Source of the DNA: Planctomycetota bacterium
GTDB taxonomy: Bacteria; Planctomycetota; Planctomycetia; Pirellulales; Pirellulaceae
Assembly (NCBI GenBank): GCA_014238905.1
Contig: JABAAE010000001.1
Location: 604,712 to 668,711 of the forward strand
DNA: 64,000 nt
Reading direction: 5' to 3'
Of this stretch, positions 10,381 to 19,655 are shown one piece after another (the stretch's first letter is position 1; each line of letters starts with the position of its first letter). The notes below the pieces were generated by a model that saw nothing but the letters and a program-made list of their open reading frames with translations, had not been told where the DNA came from and searched no databases. The translations under genes were made by a program, and so were the position numbers.

Positions 10381-10713
10381 AAGAGTTGATTCAAAGACTT
10401 TCCAGATATTTGAGGAACCGTCAACCCTTTTTAAAGAGTTCGTTGCCTGTTGTGCTGTTTAATTTGATCATTCTCGGCAGGCACCAAAATGAAGGGGAAA
10501 GCCCCTGTCTTTCTGAAATGATAGGGATCAATGGAAACCGTTAGCGCATGCTGGCCGAAACCCGGTGCTGATTCGAGCTTGAATCTACAGGGGATTCCGG
10601 TTTTTTGGGCCAACTACCGCCGCTAGCGGCTTCCAAGCGTGGCCGGAGTATTCAGCAAAGATCGGCCCATTTTCAGATTGAATTACAAACCGCTGGCATG
10701 TTATTTTCAAGGA
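10353..10713. other. Divergent spacer, ung / DUF1501
   Basis: About 360 bp with no supportable ORF apart from possible short extensions of the flanking frames. It contains a small GC hairpin (AGGGGAAAGCCCCT, near 10495) without a T-run, and the 15-bp duplication at its left end. Confidence 0.4.
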
Positions 10714-12159
10714 ATGAACACAAGGAGCTCAACCCATACCGGTCGTTTTCTGAATCAGCAGCTGTCGCGGCGAAATGTATTGCAAATGGGTGGCGGCGTG
10801 ATGGGGGGCCTGGGTTTATCGCAGCTTCTGGAGGCTCAATCCCGGTCTGGAAAAGCAAACGACAGCCATTCAAACCCAGCGGTCATTTTCATTTGGTTAC
10901 CTGGCGGTCCGCCGCATATGGAAACCTACGATATGAAACCCAATGCGCCAGTCGAGTATCGTGGAGAATTCCGCCCGATTCAAACCAACGTTTCCGGAAT
11001 CGAGGTCTGTGAGCTGTTGCCATTTCATTCCAAGATAGCTGACAAATTTACCCTGATTCGCTCTTGTCACCATGAATTCGCGGATCATGGTGGCGGCCAT
11101 AAGCGTTTTTTGACCGGCCGAAAACCAAAAACACCTACCGGTTTTGTCAACGATGCTCCTATGGTCGGTTCGATTGCCGCGAAATTCCATGCCGAAAAAG
11201 CGAGTACCACGGATCTGGAAAATTACGTTGTTTTGGGAAATGGACGGGTTAACAACGTCGATACATTCAGCTTTGGTTCAGCGTATTTAGGGTCAGAAAC
11301 TCATCCCTTTAGAATCTCCGCCGACCCGAACGCCGATCAGTTCAGAATTCAGAATTTGGCGCTAACCGGCGGACTGTTTGAGGAGCGGTTAAATGATCGG
11401 ATCGGTTTGATGCGAGGGATGGATTCCCTGCGAAAGAAAATAGAAAATCAAGATTTAGGTAGATCAATCGATCGGTTTAATGACCGAGCCTTGGGAATGA
11501 TTACCTCCAAAGCAGCCCGAACGGCATTTGACCTTTCACAGGAAAATGACTCGCTGCGGGACCGATATGGGAGACATGAGTGGGGTCAAAGGGCTTTGCT
11601 TTCTAGAAGGCTGGTGGAGGCAGGTGTTCCATGGGTCACCGTCGTCATGGAAAATCCGTATGTTTCAGGGATCAGGATGCCTCTTTACGGAACCTATAAC
11701 TGGGATAGCCATGCAGTCAATTGCCATCTCTTTAAGGACTCCGTTATCAGACTGCCTCTCTATGATCAGGTCATCACAGCGTTGATCGAAGATCTTTATG
11801 ACCGCGGTTTGGATCGGCGGGTGCTACTGGTCGTCACGGGCGAATTTGGAAGGACCCCCAGATTAAACAGCCAAACTGGAACGCAAACCAAAATCAGTCA
11901 ACCTGGCCGGGACCACTGGCCTAGGGCGATGAGCCTATTGGTTTCTGGTGGTGGAATGCAAACCGGACAGGTTGTCGGGGCCACCAACGAAAAAGGGGAA
12001 GAGCCTCGACAGCGACCCCTGACACCCAACGATCTTTGGGCCAGCGTTTACCAACATCTTGGCGTTAATCCGGAAAAGTCGTACTTGGACCGGAGTGGGC
12101 GACCCATGCCGATTCTCCCTTTTGGCAAGGCAATTAAAGAATTGGCCCCGGTTTCCTAG
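10714..12159 (+). CDS. DUF1501 family Tat-exported protein
   Basis: Planctomycete-type DUF1501 protein (sulfatase/alkaline-phosphatase-like fold), predicted to be exported folded. From ATG 10714 it has 481 residues. A Tat-like signal is visible, LSRRNVLQMGGGVMGGLGLS (about 18-37). It is followed by family hallmarks: IFIWLPGGPPHMETYDMKP, LIRSCHHEF, and the C-terminal GEFGRTPRLN and GRDHWPRAMS motifs. The frame opens 25 codons earlier at 10639, but the ATG here gives the usual distance to the Tat motif. Members often pair with a DUF1549/DUF1553 cytochrome protein; this copy stands alone. The enzymatic role is unknown. Confidence 0.85.
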   Translation: MNTRSSTHTGRFLNQQLSRRNVLQMGGGVMGGLGLSQLLEAQSRSGKANDSHSNPAVIFIWLPGGPPHMETYDMKPNAPVEYRGEFRPIQTNVSGIEVCELLPFHSKIADKFTLIRSCHHEFADHGGGHKRFLTGRKPKTPTGFVNDAPMVGSIAAKFHAEKASTTDLENYVVLGNGRVNNVDTFSFGSAYLGSETHPFRISADPNADQFRIQNLALTGGLFEERLNDRIGLMRGMDSLRKKIENQDLGRSIDRFNDRALGMITSKAARTAFDLSQENDSLRDRYGRHEWGQRALLSRRLVEAGVPWVTVVMENPYVSGIRMPLYGTYNWDSHAVNCHLFKDSVIRLPLYDQVITALIEDLYDRGLDRRVLLVVTGEFGRTPRLNSQTGTQTKISQPGRDHWPRAMSLLVSGGGMQTGQVVGATNEKGEEPRQRPLTPNDLWASVYQHLGVNPEKSYLDRSGRPMPILPFGKAIKELAPVS

Positions 12160-12444
12160 TGGAAGCTCCCTCGAGATGGCTTGCCTCGCTGAAGGGCTCG
12201 CCCTATAAATCAAAAGGCGCGTGAAATGATCCAATCAGGCACCAACGTGAGGGTTTCTCACGCAAAAGTGGATCGACAATCAGGTCCCTCGGTCGAAGTT
12301 TTGCTGGTCCGATGAATGCAGGAATGGCAATTCCAGAGGAATCGGATTTTTATGCGCTAGGTTTTTGAATTCCTTAATGGATCGGTTGCGTTTCAGGGCC
12401 ACCCTACTCGATTCCTTTATGGCAACAGGTAGACAAATACGCCA

Positions 12445-14724
12445 ATGACATCCTGGACGATAAATCCCATTTATTCCTGGTGGATTCTGATTTTATTCGG
12501 CGTCGTTTTTTTTTCGGTGCTCTGGATTGGACCTGATTTTGGCAATCTGAGTAGACGCCAAAAGTGGTTTCTTGCCTCGCTTCGCGGTGCTGTTTTTTTT
12601 GCCCTTCTAGTTTGCATGCTCAGGCCAGGGGTGGTGATCGTCGAGCGAAAGGCACAAACGGCTGTATTGAACCTGATGATCGATCTTTCACGAAGTATGC
12701 AATTGGCGCATCGAGCAGACGGTGAAAGCCGTTATGCCGCCGCCCAGAGAACATTAGAAAATGTGGCAAATCAACTTCTGATGTTGGACCGCGAAAATAT
12801 ACGGCTGAAGGTGTTTGGATTTGATCGGGAGGTTGCACCGATACCTTATGAAAACGGTTCCATACAATGGCCTTCTACCGCCGATGGTGGTCAAACGGAT
12901 ATGGGAACCAGCCTTGACCAATCGCTGCAGGGCAGCCTTAGCCAACGGCTGGTCGGTGCCATTCTGCTGGGCGACGGTGTTCAGAACATCGGCGAAGCCA
13001 AGGTGGATCTTCAACAGGCAGTTCGCCTTTTCGACGATTTGCAAGCGCCAATCTACACGGTACCCTTTGGGCAGGAGGGAGATGCCGGACAGTTTGCAGA
13101 TTTGGCCATCACCAACATGCCCGAACAATTCACGATCAATGTGAAAAACGAGCTGATCGTCAATGCCACGTTAAAAACGCGTGGCTTTGTCAACCGGGAA
13201 ATTCCGATTCGACTGGTGTTGTATGATACCTCAGGAGAAGGAAAAACGGTTCAGACGCTGCGCAAAACGGTCACCAAGGAGCAGGAGGAAATCGAACTGG
13301 AGTTCCAGTATATTCCCGAAAAGTCTGGTCAATTTACCCTTAGCGTCATCGCCGAATCGCAGCCTCAGGAATTGGTTGTCAAGAATAATCAGCTGCCAGC
13401 GTTTTTAAACGTGGACGAGAAAGGGCTGCGAGTTTTGTACGTACGGGGAAAGGAAGGAATTGAACAGCTCTATTTGAAAAAGAGCATCGGAGCCGCTCAG
13501 GGAATCGATATTGACGTTGTTTATATCGATCCGGATTCACGCGACCGATGGCCACTGGATCGCAACGACCTTTTTCAAAACACGCTTTATGATGTCATCA
13601 TTTTTCATGATCTCGATGCCACAGCTCTCTTTAAGAAAGGGGATACCCGAAGTAGCCTGGATTCTCTGGTTTCCACCATTCAAAAAGGGAAAGGCTTTTT
13701 GATGATTGGCGGCAATCATAGTTTTGGAGCGGGAGCCTATTACCAGACGCCATTAGGCGAGATTCTTCCTGTCAATATGGACGCTTTTGAAAAGCAACCA
13801 TTCAACAGCTCAAAACGAAGAGCGGATCTCCATCTGCCAGGACCGGTGGTGCTGCAACCCGTTCGGCCTCACTACCTGACGAGGCTGTTTCCGGGAGATC
13901 CCCAAGAAGGTTGGAAAAAACTACCACCACTTTCCAGTGTCAACCGTTTCAAAGGGCTGAAAGATCAGGCTCGAGTGCTGTTGGAAAGCACCGATGGAGA
14001 TCCGGTATTAATCCAGGGAAATTATGGTGGGCGTATTCTGTTGTTTGCAGGCGATTCGACATGGAAATGGTGGACCAGTGGACAAAAAGAGGTTCACAAA
14101 CGGTTTTGGCGTCAGATCATTCTGTGGTTAGCCCGTCGAGACGGAATGGGAAACGACAACATTTGGGTCAATTTGCCTCAGCGACGCTTGGAGCCGGAAA
14201 CCGAGATCCGGTTTACCTGCGAAGCGAGTTCACCATTGGGTGATCGAATCGATGATGCGATATTTGATGCGACTCTGATTTCGCCTGACGGCAACGAAAA
14301 CCCTATCAACGTGTCTCGGCTTCAAGCGGAATCTGTTGGAAAAATCGAGGGTGAGCTGCTGAACAAACCTGGAGCCTATTCGTTATCGGTTTCAGCAAGT
14401 CGGAAGACTCGCGATTTAGGCTCGACTCGTATTGAATTTGTCGTTTTGGATCGGGATAGCGAAAAAGCCAATCCGTTGGCCGATCCTGGCCGGCTGGCTC
14501 GAATGGCCAACCAGACTGCCGAATGGGGCGGTCGGAGTGTTCCGCCGGAGGAATTGGGTGCCCTGCTTGAGGAGATCATTGTCAAACGCGAGGACAAGGA
14601 AATAGAGATCCAAAAAAAATGGCAGCTGGGAGATACCTTCGAAGACGCCTTGGCTGTTTTGATCGGTTTTACCCTGTTACTGGGAACCGAGTGGACCTTT
14701 AGAAAAAAGTGGGGTTTAAGTTGA
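12445..14724 (+). CDS. VWA-domain membrane protein with glutamine-amidotransferase-like region
   Basis: Membrane protein of 759 residues typical of planctomycetes. Two hydrophobic helices lie at about 12-29 and 43-60. A von Willebrand A domain follows with an intact MIDAS metal site DLSRS (80-84) and GGQTDMGTSL around 150. A central region (about 340-560) has the DVIIFHDLDA and KGKGFLMIGGNHSFGAGAY segments of class-I glutamine-amidotransferase-like folds, with no catalytic Cys visible. A last helix is near 735-752. Related proteins sit in MoxR/BatA-like loci, but no MoxR ATPase is here. No clear Shine-Dalgarno precedes ATG 12445. The function is unknown, probably assembly or surveillance of envelope proteins. 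Confidence 0.75.
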   Translation: MTSWTINPIYSWWILILFGVVFFSVLWIGPDFGNLSRRQKWFLASLRGAVFFALLVCMLRPGVVIVERKAQTAVLNLMIDLSRSMQLAHRADGESRYAAAQRTLENVANQLLMLDRENIRLKVFGFDREVAPIPYENGSIQWPSTADGGQTDMGTSLDQSLQGSLSQRLVGAILLGDGVQNIGEAKVDLQQAVRLFDDLQAPIYTVPFGQEGDAGQFADLAITNMPEQFTINVKNELIVNATLKTRGFVNREIPIRLVLYDTSGEGKTVQTLRKTVTKEQEEIELEFQYIPEKSGQFTLSVIAESQPQELVVKNNQLPAFLNVDEKGLRVLYVRGKEGIEQLYLKKSIGAAQGIDIDVVYIDPDSRDRWPLDRNDLFQNTLYDVIIFHDLDATALFKKGDTRSSLDSLVSTIQKGKGFLMIGGNHSFGAGAYYQTPLGEILPVNMDAFEKQPFNSSKRRADLHLPGPVVLQPVRPHYLTRLFPGDPQEGWKKLPPLSSVNRFKGLKDQARVLLESTDGDPVLIQGNYGGRILLFAGDSTWKWWTSGQKEVHKRFWRQIILWLARRDGMGNDNIWVNLPQRRLEPETEIRFTCEASSPLGDRIDDAIFDATLISPDGNENPINVSRLQAESVGKIEGELLNKPGAYSLSVSASRKTRDLGSTRIEFVVLDRDSEKANPLADPGRLARMANQTAEWGGRSVPPEELGALLEEIIVKREDKEIEIQKKWQLGDTFEDALAVLIGFTLLLGTEWTFRKKWGLS

Positions 14725-14738
14725 AGGATGGCCAAATT

Positions 14739-14780
14739 GAGCCATTTTTTTGTCAGCCAGAGCCATTTTTTTGTCAGCCA
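14739..14780. repeat. 21-bp perfect tandem duplication, two copies
   Basis: The unit beginning GAGCCATTTTTTTGTC and ending AGCCA occurs twice head to tail without mismatch, 15 bp after the stop codon of the VWA gene. Each copy contains a T7 run. Confidence 0.95.
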
Positions 14781-14806
14781 TCGAGAAAATCAAGCAAGAA
14801 ATAAAA

Positions 14807-14848
14807 GAAGGGTCCCCGCTCGCCGCAACAGGAACCCTTCCATTTTTT
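14807..14848 (+). terminator. Probable terminator or leader attenuator before carA
   Basis: GAAGGGTCC (14807-14815) pairs with GGAACCCTTC (14831-14840), leaving one bulged A and a 15-nt loop; a T6 run follows at 14843-14848. A second hairpin, TCCGAAC/GTTCGGA (14854-14860 with 14872-14878), follows. It could end the VWA transcript or act in the carA leader. Confidence 0.45.
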
Positions 14849-15026
14849 GGCTGTCCGAACGAGATTACCTTGTTCGGAGACCCACAGCCGTTATCATCTA
14901 TCGGGACATGGAGGTTTAAACCTTTAGGATCTGAAGGCAAGTCGTGCTTTCACCTTAAAGAAAAAACCTTATGCATCGCGTACAATTTATGCCATCCGGA
15001 TAACCAGAATAAATTAACACCGTAAA

Positions 15027-16172
15027 ATGACCCGTATCGCAAAGCTAGTTCTCGAAGATGGTACTATCTACACCGGCCAATCGTTTGGAGCCGAAGGGGA
15101 GGTTGATGGTGAAGTGGTATTCAATACCTCGATGACTGGTTATCAGGAAATTCTCACCGATCCAAGCTATCGGGGCCAAATTGTTACCATGACCTGCCCG
15201 GAAATTGGGAATGTTGGCACGAATTCCGAGGATCTTGAAAACCAGATTCCTCACTTGGCAGGATTTATTGTCAAGGAAAACAGTCGTATTCGTAGTAATT
15301 TTCGTTCCGATCAATCGTTGAACGATTTTATGGTGGATCATGGAGTGATTGGAATTGAGGGAATCGACACCAGAGCTTTGGTTCGAAAAATTCGGATTCA
15401 GGGAGCGATGAACGGGGTGTTGTCGACGGTGGATCTTGATGATGAAAGTCTGATCGCCAAGGCTGAACAGAGCCTTGGTTTGGTCGGCAGAGACTTGGTG
15501 AAAGAAGTGTTACCCGCTAAGCCCCAGCAATGGCATGAAACCTTGAGCGGATGGTGGCATATGAATGGCGGGTCAAGCATTCAAGAGGAAGACGCCAGCC
15601 GCCCTCATGTGGTGGCCCTGGATTTTGGCATGAAATGGAACATTCCTCGGCACTTAATTGATCAGGGTTGCCGGGTCACCGTTCTGCCGGGCACCTCCAG
15701 CGGCGACGAGGTATTATCGCAACAGCCCGACGGGCTTTTTCTTTCAAATGGGCCAGGTGATCCAGAGCCATTGATTTACGCGATTGAAACGATTCAACAA
15801 CTTTTGGGAAAAATCCCCATTTTTGGGATCTGTCTTGGCCATCAGTTGCTGTCATTGGCGGCAGGCGCCAAGACTTTTAAGATGAAGTTCGGTCATCGTG
15901 GGGCGAATCATCCCATCTTGAACTTGGAGACTAAAAAAATCGAAATCACCACTCAGAATCATGGTTTCGCCGTTTCTGATGAGGATTTACCGGATTGTCT
16001 GGAGGTGACCCATCGAAACCTAAATGACAATACCATCGCCGGTGTGCGGCACCTTCAGCACCCTGCTTGCAGCGTACAGTATCACCCCGAAGCCTCCGCG
16101 GGTCCCCATGACAGTCAGTACCTGTTCAGGCAATTCCGTCAAATGCTGAAAATATCGACGGCCTCGATTTAA
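15027..16172 (+). CDS. carA: Carbamoyl-phosphate synthase, small (glutaminase) subunit
   Basis: Hydrolyses glutamine and channels ammonia to CarB for carbamoyl phosphate, feeding pyrimidine and arginine synthesis. It is 381 residues, standard length. The N-terminal domain has LEDGTIYTGQSFGAEG and NTSMTGYQEILTDPSY. The class-I amidotransferase domain has FLSNGPGDP, the nucleophile Cys269 in FGICLGHQLL, and the catalytic His353 and Glu355 in VQYHPEAS. carB is not adjacent. A ~300-bp leader with two hairpins precedes it, which may be regulatory. Confidence 0.96.
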   Translation: MTRIAKLVLEDGTIYTGQSFGAEGEVDGEVVFNTSMTGYQEILTDPSYRGQIVTMTCPEIGNVGTNSEDLENQIPHLAGFIVKENSRIRSNFRSDQSLNDFMVDHGVIGIEGIDTRALVRKIRIQGAMNGVLSTVDLDDESLIAKAEQSLGLVGRDLVKEVLPAKPQQWHETLSGWWHMNGGSSIQEEDASRPHVVALDFGMKWNIPRHLIDQGCRVTVLPGTSSGDEVLSQQPDGLFLSNGPGDPEPLIYAIETIQQLLGKIPIFGICLGHQLLSLAAGAKTFKMKFGHRGANHPILNLETKKIEITTQNHGFAVSDEDLPDCLEVTHRNLNDNTIAGVRHLQHPACSVQYHPEASAGPHDSQYLFRQFRQMLKISTASI

Positions 16173-16232
16173 GAAGAACCCCCTCAGGTTGGATGGGAAA
16201 AAAGGATTTTAGTCGATCAAAAAACGATCCCT

Positions 16233-16270
16233 TTGATTCAGCTGAAATGACCTGACTCCGCTGAAATGAC
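16233..16270. repeat. Imperfect 19-bp tandem duplication beside the rsfS stop
   Basis: Two adjacent 19-mers sharing the exact 3' core GCTGAAATGAC (16241-16251 and 16260-16270), with about three or four mismatches in the 5' part. The second copy ends 1 bp before the rsfS stop codon (minus strand). Confidence 0.6.
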
Positions 16271-16271
16271 T

Positions 16272-16679
16272 TTAGATACCGGCCAGCGTTTCGGTTAAGT
16301 CGATCCGAGGCGCGTCTGCCCATAGATTTTCCAAGCTGTAAAAAAGCCGGGTATCAGCGTCAAAAAGGTGAATCACGACCGTCCCATAATCCAGGACAAT
16401 CCATCGGCTCTCGTCATACCCGTCGATATTCATCCTTTTGTCACCCAGGCCCTCCTCGAGTTTACGGTCTATTTCTTCGCTCATGGCGTGAAGCTGCCGT
16501 CGGCTGGTGCCAGTAGCGATCACAAAATAATCGACCCACGCTGCATTGTTGGTCATGTCCAGGACGGTCAGTTCCGCTCCCCGGTTTTCTGCTGCGGTTC
16601 TCGCAGCAGCCAATGCCAGCTTCCGGCTGCGCTCTGGGTTAGCCCGATTTAATGACGCCGGATGTGACGAGTGTTCCAA
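16272..16679 (-). CDS. rsfS: Ribosomal silencing factor RsfS (Iojap/YbeB)
   Basis: Binds ribosomal protein uL14 and blocks subunit joining under starvation. It is 135 residues and carries the family core VLDMTNNAAWVDYFVIATGTSRRQLHAM (about 39-66) and DESRWIVLDYGTVVIHLFD (about 89-107), then RLFYSLENLWADAP. The start is TTG at 16679, supported by a strong AAGGAG 5 bases upstream on the minus strand; no better ATG exists. The adjacent nadD or obg genes common in other bacteria are missing. Confidence 0.93.
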   Translation of the reverse strand: MEHSSHPASLNRANPERSRKLALAAARTAAENRGAELTVLDMTNNAAWVDYFVIATGTSRRQLHAMSEEIDRKLEEGLGDKRMNIDGYDESRWIVLDYGTVVIHLFDADTRLFYSLENLWADAPRIDLTETLAGI

Positions 16680-16967
16680 TGTGACTCCTTAAACAGCTTT
16701 TATTCCAAAAAAAGATCGACTCTGATTCTCTCCAGTGTAGAACTTTCAACCGTTTGTTCCAATCACCTTGAAGGGTCTCTGAAGGCAACCAGGTGATTTT
16801 CAGGCGTCTAACCACACATTTCCCGAAAGGACTGTTGGTTGGATCGTTGATTCCATCCGCTTTTTTCCTCTAACTGGGCCCTTTTCCAGAGTTGAGCGGT
16901 GTCTTGCAATCAGCGAAGATAAACCAGCATTTAAAAACCGGTTTAAATCTGTTAGCCCATTACCGAG

Positions 16968-17996
16968 ATGAACAAAAAAATAGCGACGGTTTCCTTAGAG
17001 GATGTTCAATCCGCAAGCGAAAAAATCAAGCCTTGGGTACATCGGACTCCAGTCATGACTTCGCAGGCACTGAATAGGACAGCTGGAGCAGAGCTTTTTT
17101 TGAAATGTGAAAACTTTCAAAAAGTGGGTGCGTTTAAATTTCGGGGTGCTTGCAATGCCGTTTTTCGACTGTCGGATGCCGAAGCAGCCAATGGCGTGGT
17201 GACCCATAGTTCTGGAAATCATGCCCAAGCGTTGGCCCTGGCAGCTCGCTTACGGGGTATTCCTGCCCACATTGTCATGCCAACCTCGGCGCCGACTGTG
17301 AAACGCTCGGCGGTGGCTGGCTATGGTGCTCACATCGTGGATTGCGAACCCACTTTAAAAGCCAGGGAGACAACCAGCGATCAGGTCCGCATGGCAACCG
17401 GCGCTACTTTTATCCATCCTTATGATCACCCCCATGTGATTGCAGGGCAGGGGACCGCCGCTCTGGAATTATTGGAAGAAGTGCCAGATATTGATACGTT
17501 GATCGCTCCTATTGGAGGAGGTGGATTGATCAGCGGAACCAGCATTGCGGCCAGCGGTTCTCAATCAAAAATACAGATTTGGGGTGCCGAACCGGCCGGT
17601 GCGGACGATGCGGCTCGCTCCAAAGCTGCCCATCGGCTTATCCCCCAAACCAACCCGCAAACGATAGCCGACGGATTGCTGACAAGCCTGGGAGACCTGA
17701 CGTGGCCGTTTGTTAGGGACCACGTTTCCCAAGTGATCACCGTCCAAGAAGGTGAGATCGTTGCAGCAATGAAACTGGTTTGGGAAAGAGCAAAGATCAT
17801 CATCGAGCCAAGTTCAGCCACGGCCGTAGCGGTGGCAATGAAGACTAAATTACATAAAAACGCCAAAGTGGGCGTCATCCTCAGTGGTGGGAACGTTGAT
17901 TTAACCAAGTTGCCGTGGCAATGTGGTGATTGTCCAGCAGGATTGGACCAGGATTGTCTTGCAGAAAATGAATCCGACCGAGAGATGAAAAGATAA
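16968..17996 (+). CDS. PLP-dependent threonine dehydratase / serine racemase family protein
   Basis: Fold-type II PLP enzyme. Landmarks: the Schiff-base Lys57 in VGAFKFRGA, the substrate loop SSGNHAQ (81-87), the phosphate-binding GGGGLISG (183-190) and SGGNVDL near 309-315. It has no C-terminal ACT/regulatory domain, so it resembles catabolic TdcB or serine/threonine racemase rather than biosynthetic IlvA. The ilv genes are also 30 kb away. The last ~25 residues carry an unusual Cys cluster, QCGDCPAGLDQDCL, which could bind metal or form disulfides. Substrate (Thr, Ser or 3-hydroxyaspartate) cannot be told from motifs. Confidence 0.85.
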   Translation: MNKKIATVSLEDVQSASEKIKPWVHRTPVMTSQALNRTAGAELFLKCENFQKVGAFKFRGACNAVFRLSDAEAANGVVTHSSGNHAQALALAARLRGIPAHIVMPTSAPTVKRSAVAGYGAHIVDCEPTLKARETTSDQVRMATGATFIHPYDHPHVIAGQGTAALELLEEVPDIDTLIAPIGGGGLISGTSIAASGSQSKIQIWGAEPAGADDAARSKAAHRLIPQTNPQTIADGLLTSLGDLTWPFVRDHVSQVITVQEGEIVAAMKLVWERAKIIIEPSSATAVAVAMKTKLHKNAKVGVILSGGNVDLTKLPWQCGDCPAGLDQDCLAENESDREMKR

Positions 17997-18082
17997 TTTC
18001 AAACCGAGACGGTTGCTACGGCTGTCGGACAACAGAAACCGGCTCTTCAAATGATCCACGTTGCCCAGATGACTTCCGTTGA

Positions 18083-19288
18083 TTACTTACCGCGACGATT
18101 TTTGCATTGATCAATCGCCTGTTGATAGACTTTTTCCAGCTGATCAACGACTTGGGGCATTTGGTATTCCGCAGCGAACATCAAGGCGCCGTGACCCATT
18201 CGCCTGCGTTTTCTCCGCTTGTTTGCCATATGAAGCATGCAATCTGCCATGGCCTGTTCGTTATCGGGTTCAAACAGCATTCCATTGACCCGGTCTTCAA
18301 CCAACTCAGGTATACCTTTGGAATTGGCACCCACGATCGGCAGGCCGAAGGACATCGCCTCCAGAATGCTCATTGGTTGATTTTCTGTTTTACTTGCCGT
18401 GACAAAGGTATCTGCCAGCAAAAGCAGATTCTCATCAATGAGTCGTTCGTGGGAAACATGTCCATAGAAAACGACGTTTTCACGGATGCCCAACTTTGTC
18501 GCCTGAGCCTCCAGGTTTTTTTTCAGGGGCCCATCTCCAATAATCACCAGTTTCGCTCGCCGCCGCCGTTTTTGTACAAGGGCGAAGGCACCGATCAGAA
18601 CATCCAGAGACTTTTCTGGTGAAATACGGCCACAGTACACAAAAGAAGGCCCATGAATGCCGACTTTCTGACGCTTGGCCATTATATCGTCCGCGTCGAC
18701 GCGACGAGGACGTTCGATACCGTTAGGAATAATGATCGGATCAAACCGAATTCCGTGAGCAACCAGAGCATCTTTGACCGATTTGGACGGACTGGTAACA
18801 AATCGGCAAGCGTTATAAAAGCTAACCGAGTACCACCACATGAATTTTTGAATCCATTGAAAGCTGGGCAGCCCAAACGATTTTAAGTAACCCGGATCAG
18901 CAAAAAATGTATGAAAGGTCCCAACGGTTGGTTTACGCAACAACTTGGAAGCGACCAGTCCTTCCCATCCACAGCCCCATTCTGTGCTCATGTGAACGAC
19001 GTCGGGGTCCCATTTTCGCACCCGCCATAGAGACGAAAGAAAAGAGGGAAGGGTGACTCGAAGTTTGGGAACCTTGGAGACCCCTAAGGAAAAGGGCACG
19101 TCAAAGATCTCAACTTTATCGGGTAAGTCCACCGAAGTGTTCTCGTCAAAATCTCGTTTTCGAGGTTTGGGGCGAAAGACGCAGACGTCGTGCCCACGTC
19201 TTACCAATTCAGAGGCCTGATTCAGGACTGAAAACGTAACGCCAGAGCAGTAAGGTAAAAAGCTGTCTGTGAACATGCAGATTCGCAT
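18083..19288 (-). CDS. Glycosyltransferase family 4
   Basis: GT-B glycosyltransferase of 401 residues. The N-terminal domain begins MRICMFTDSFLPYCSGVTFSV, with GTFHTFF around 124. The C-terminal domain has FVYCGRISPEKSLDVLIGAF, LVIIGDGPLKKNL, and the nucleotide-sugar EX7E-type segment SKTENQPMSILEAMSFGLPIVG. It resembles the alpha-mannosyl/glucosyl transferases acting on diacylglycerol or phosphatidylinositol (MgtA/SQD2-like). A basic stretch KRRKRRR near the C-terminus suggests a membrane-surface location. The donor and acceptor are unknown. It converges on the PLP-enzyme gene. Confidence 0.85.
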   Translation of the reverse strand: MRICMFTDSFLPYCSGVTFSVLNQASELVRRGHDVCVFRPKPRKRDFDENTSVDLPDKVEIFDVPFSLGVSKVPKLRVTLPSFLSSLWRVRKWDPDVVHMSTEWGCGWEGLVASKLLRKPTVGTFHTFFADPGYLKSFGLPSFQWIQKFMWWYSVSFYNACRFVTSPSKSVKDALVAHGIRFDPIIIPNGIERPRRVDADDIMAKRQKVGIHGPSFVYCGRISPEKSLDVLIGAFALVQKRRRRAKLVIIGDGPLKKNLEAQATKLGIRENVVFYGHVSHERLIDENLLLLADTFVTASKTENQPMSILEAMSFGLPIVGANSKGIPELVEDRVNGMLFEPDNEQAMADCMLHMANKRRKRRRMGHGALMFAAEYQMPQVVDQLEKVYQQAIDQCKNRRGK

Positions 19289-19655
19289 GTCAGTTCCGCC
19301 TCAAAGGTAAAAAAAAGAAATGTTTTCGCTGGAACACCAGCTGGATCCTGTCAGGATGAACCGCAAGTGATACACGGCTACATTTTGCTCTATTTTCAAC
19401 CAATAAAGAAGCGTAGGCCCGCAAATAATCAACATCAAAGATTATTCCAGCGGAATTCAGCCATAACGGCTGTTTTGTGGGTGTTTCCCGGGTAGTCGGG
19501 TGGAACGTTCCATCCGGTTGAATGTCGCTATTGTGAAACAGGCCGGTTTTGGCCAAATATGTCGTTGATATTCTGACGGCCGCCTTACAAAATGAAAGTA
19601 GTTGACTTTAAACCATTCAGACCCCAACCGTTCAGATCCTGACAAAAGGAATTCC
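19289..19655. other. Divergent spacer, GT4 / DUF1080
   Basis: About 370 bp without a supportable gene. Short minus-strand frames occur but have no domain-like features or ribosome-binding sites. An AAGGA lies 6 bases before the next start at 19656. Confidence 0.4.

Noticed and set aside
12246..12262. CGTGAG/CTCACG hairpin
   Set aside because: Short stem without a T-run on either strand; it does not serve as a terminator by sequence.
19290..19556. 88-codon minus-strand frame upstream of the GT4 gene
   Set aside because: Composition and start context look noncoding; it lies in the promoter-side spacer.
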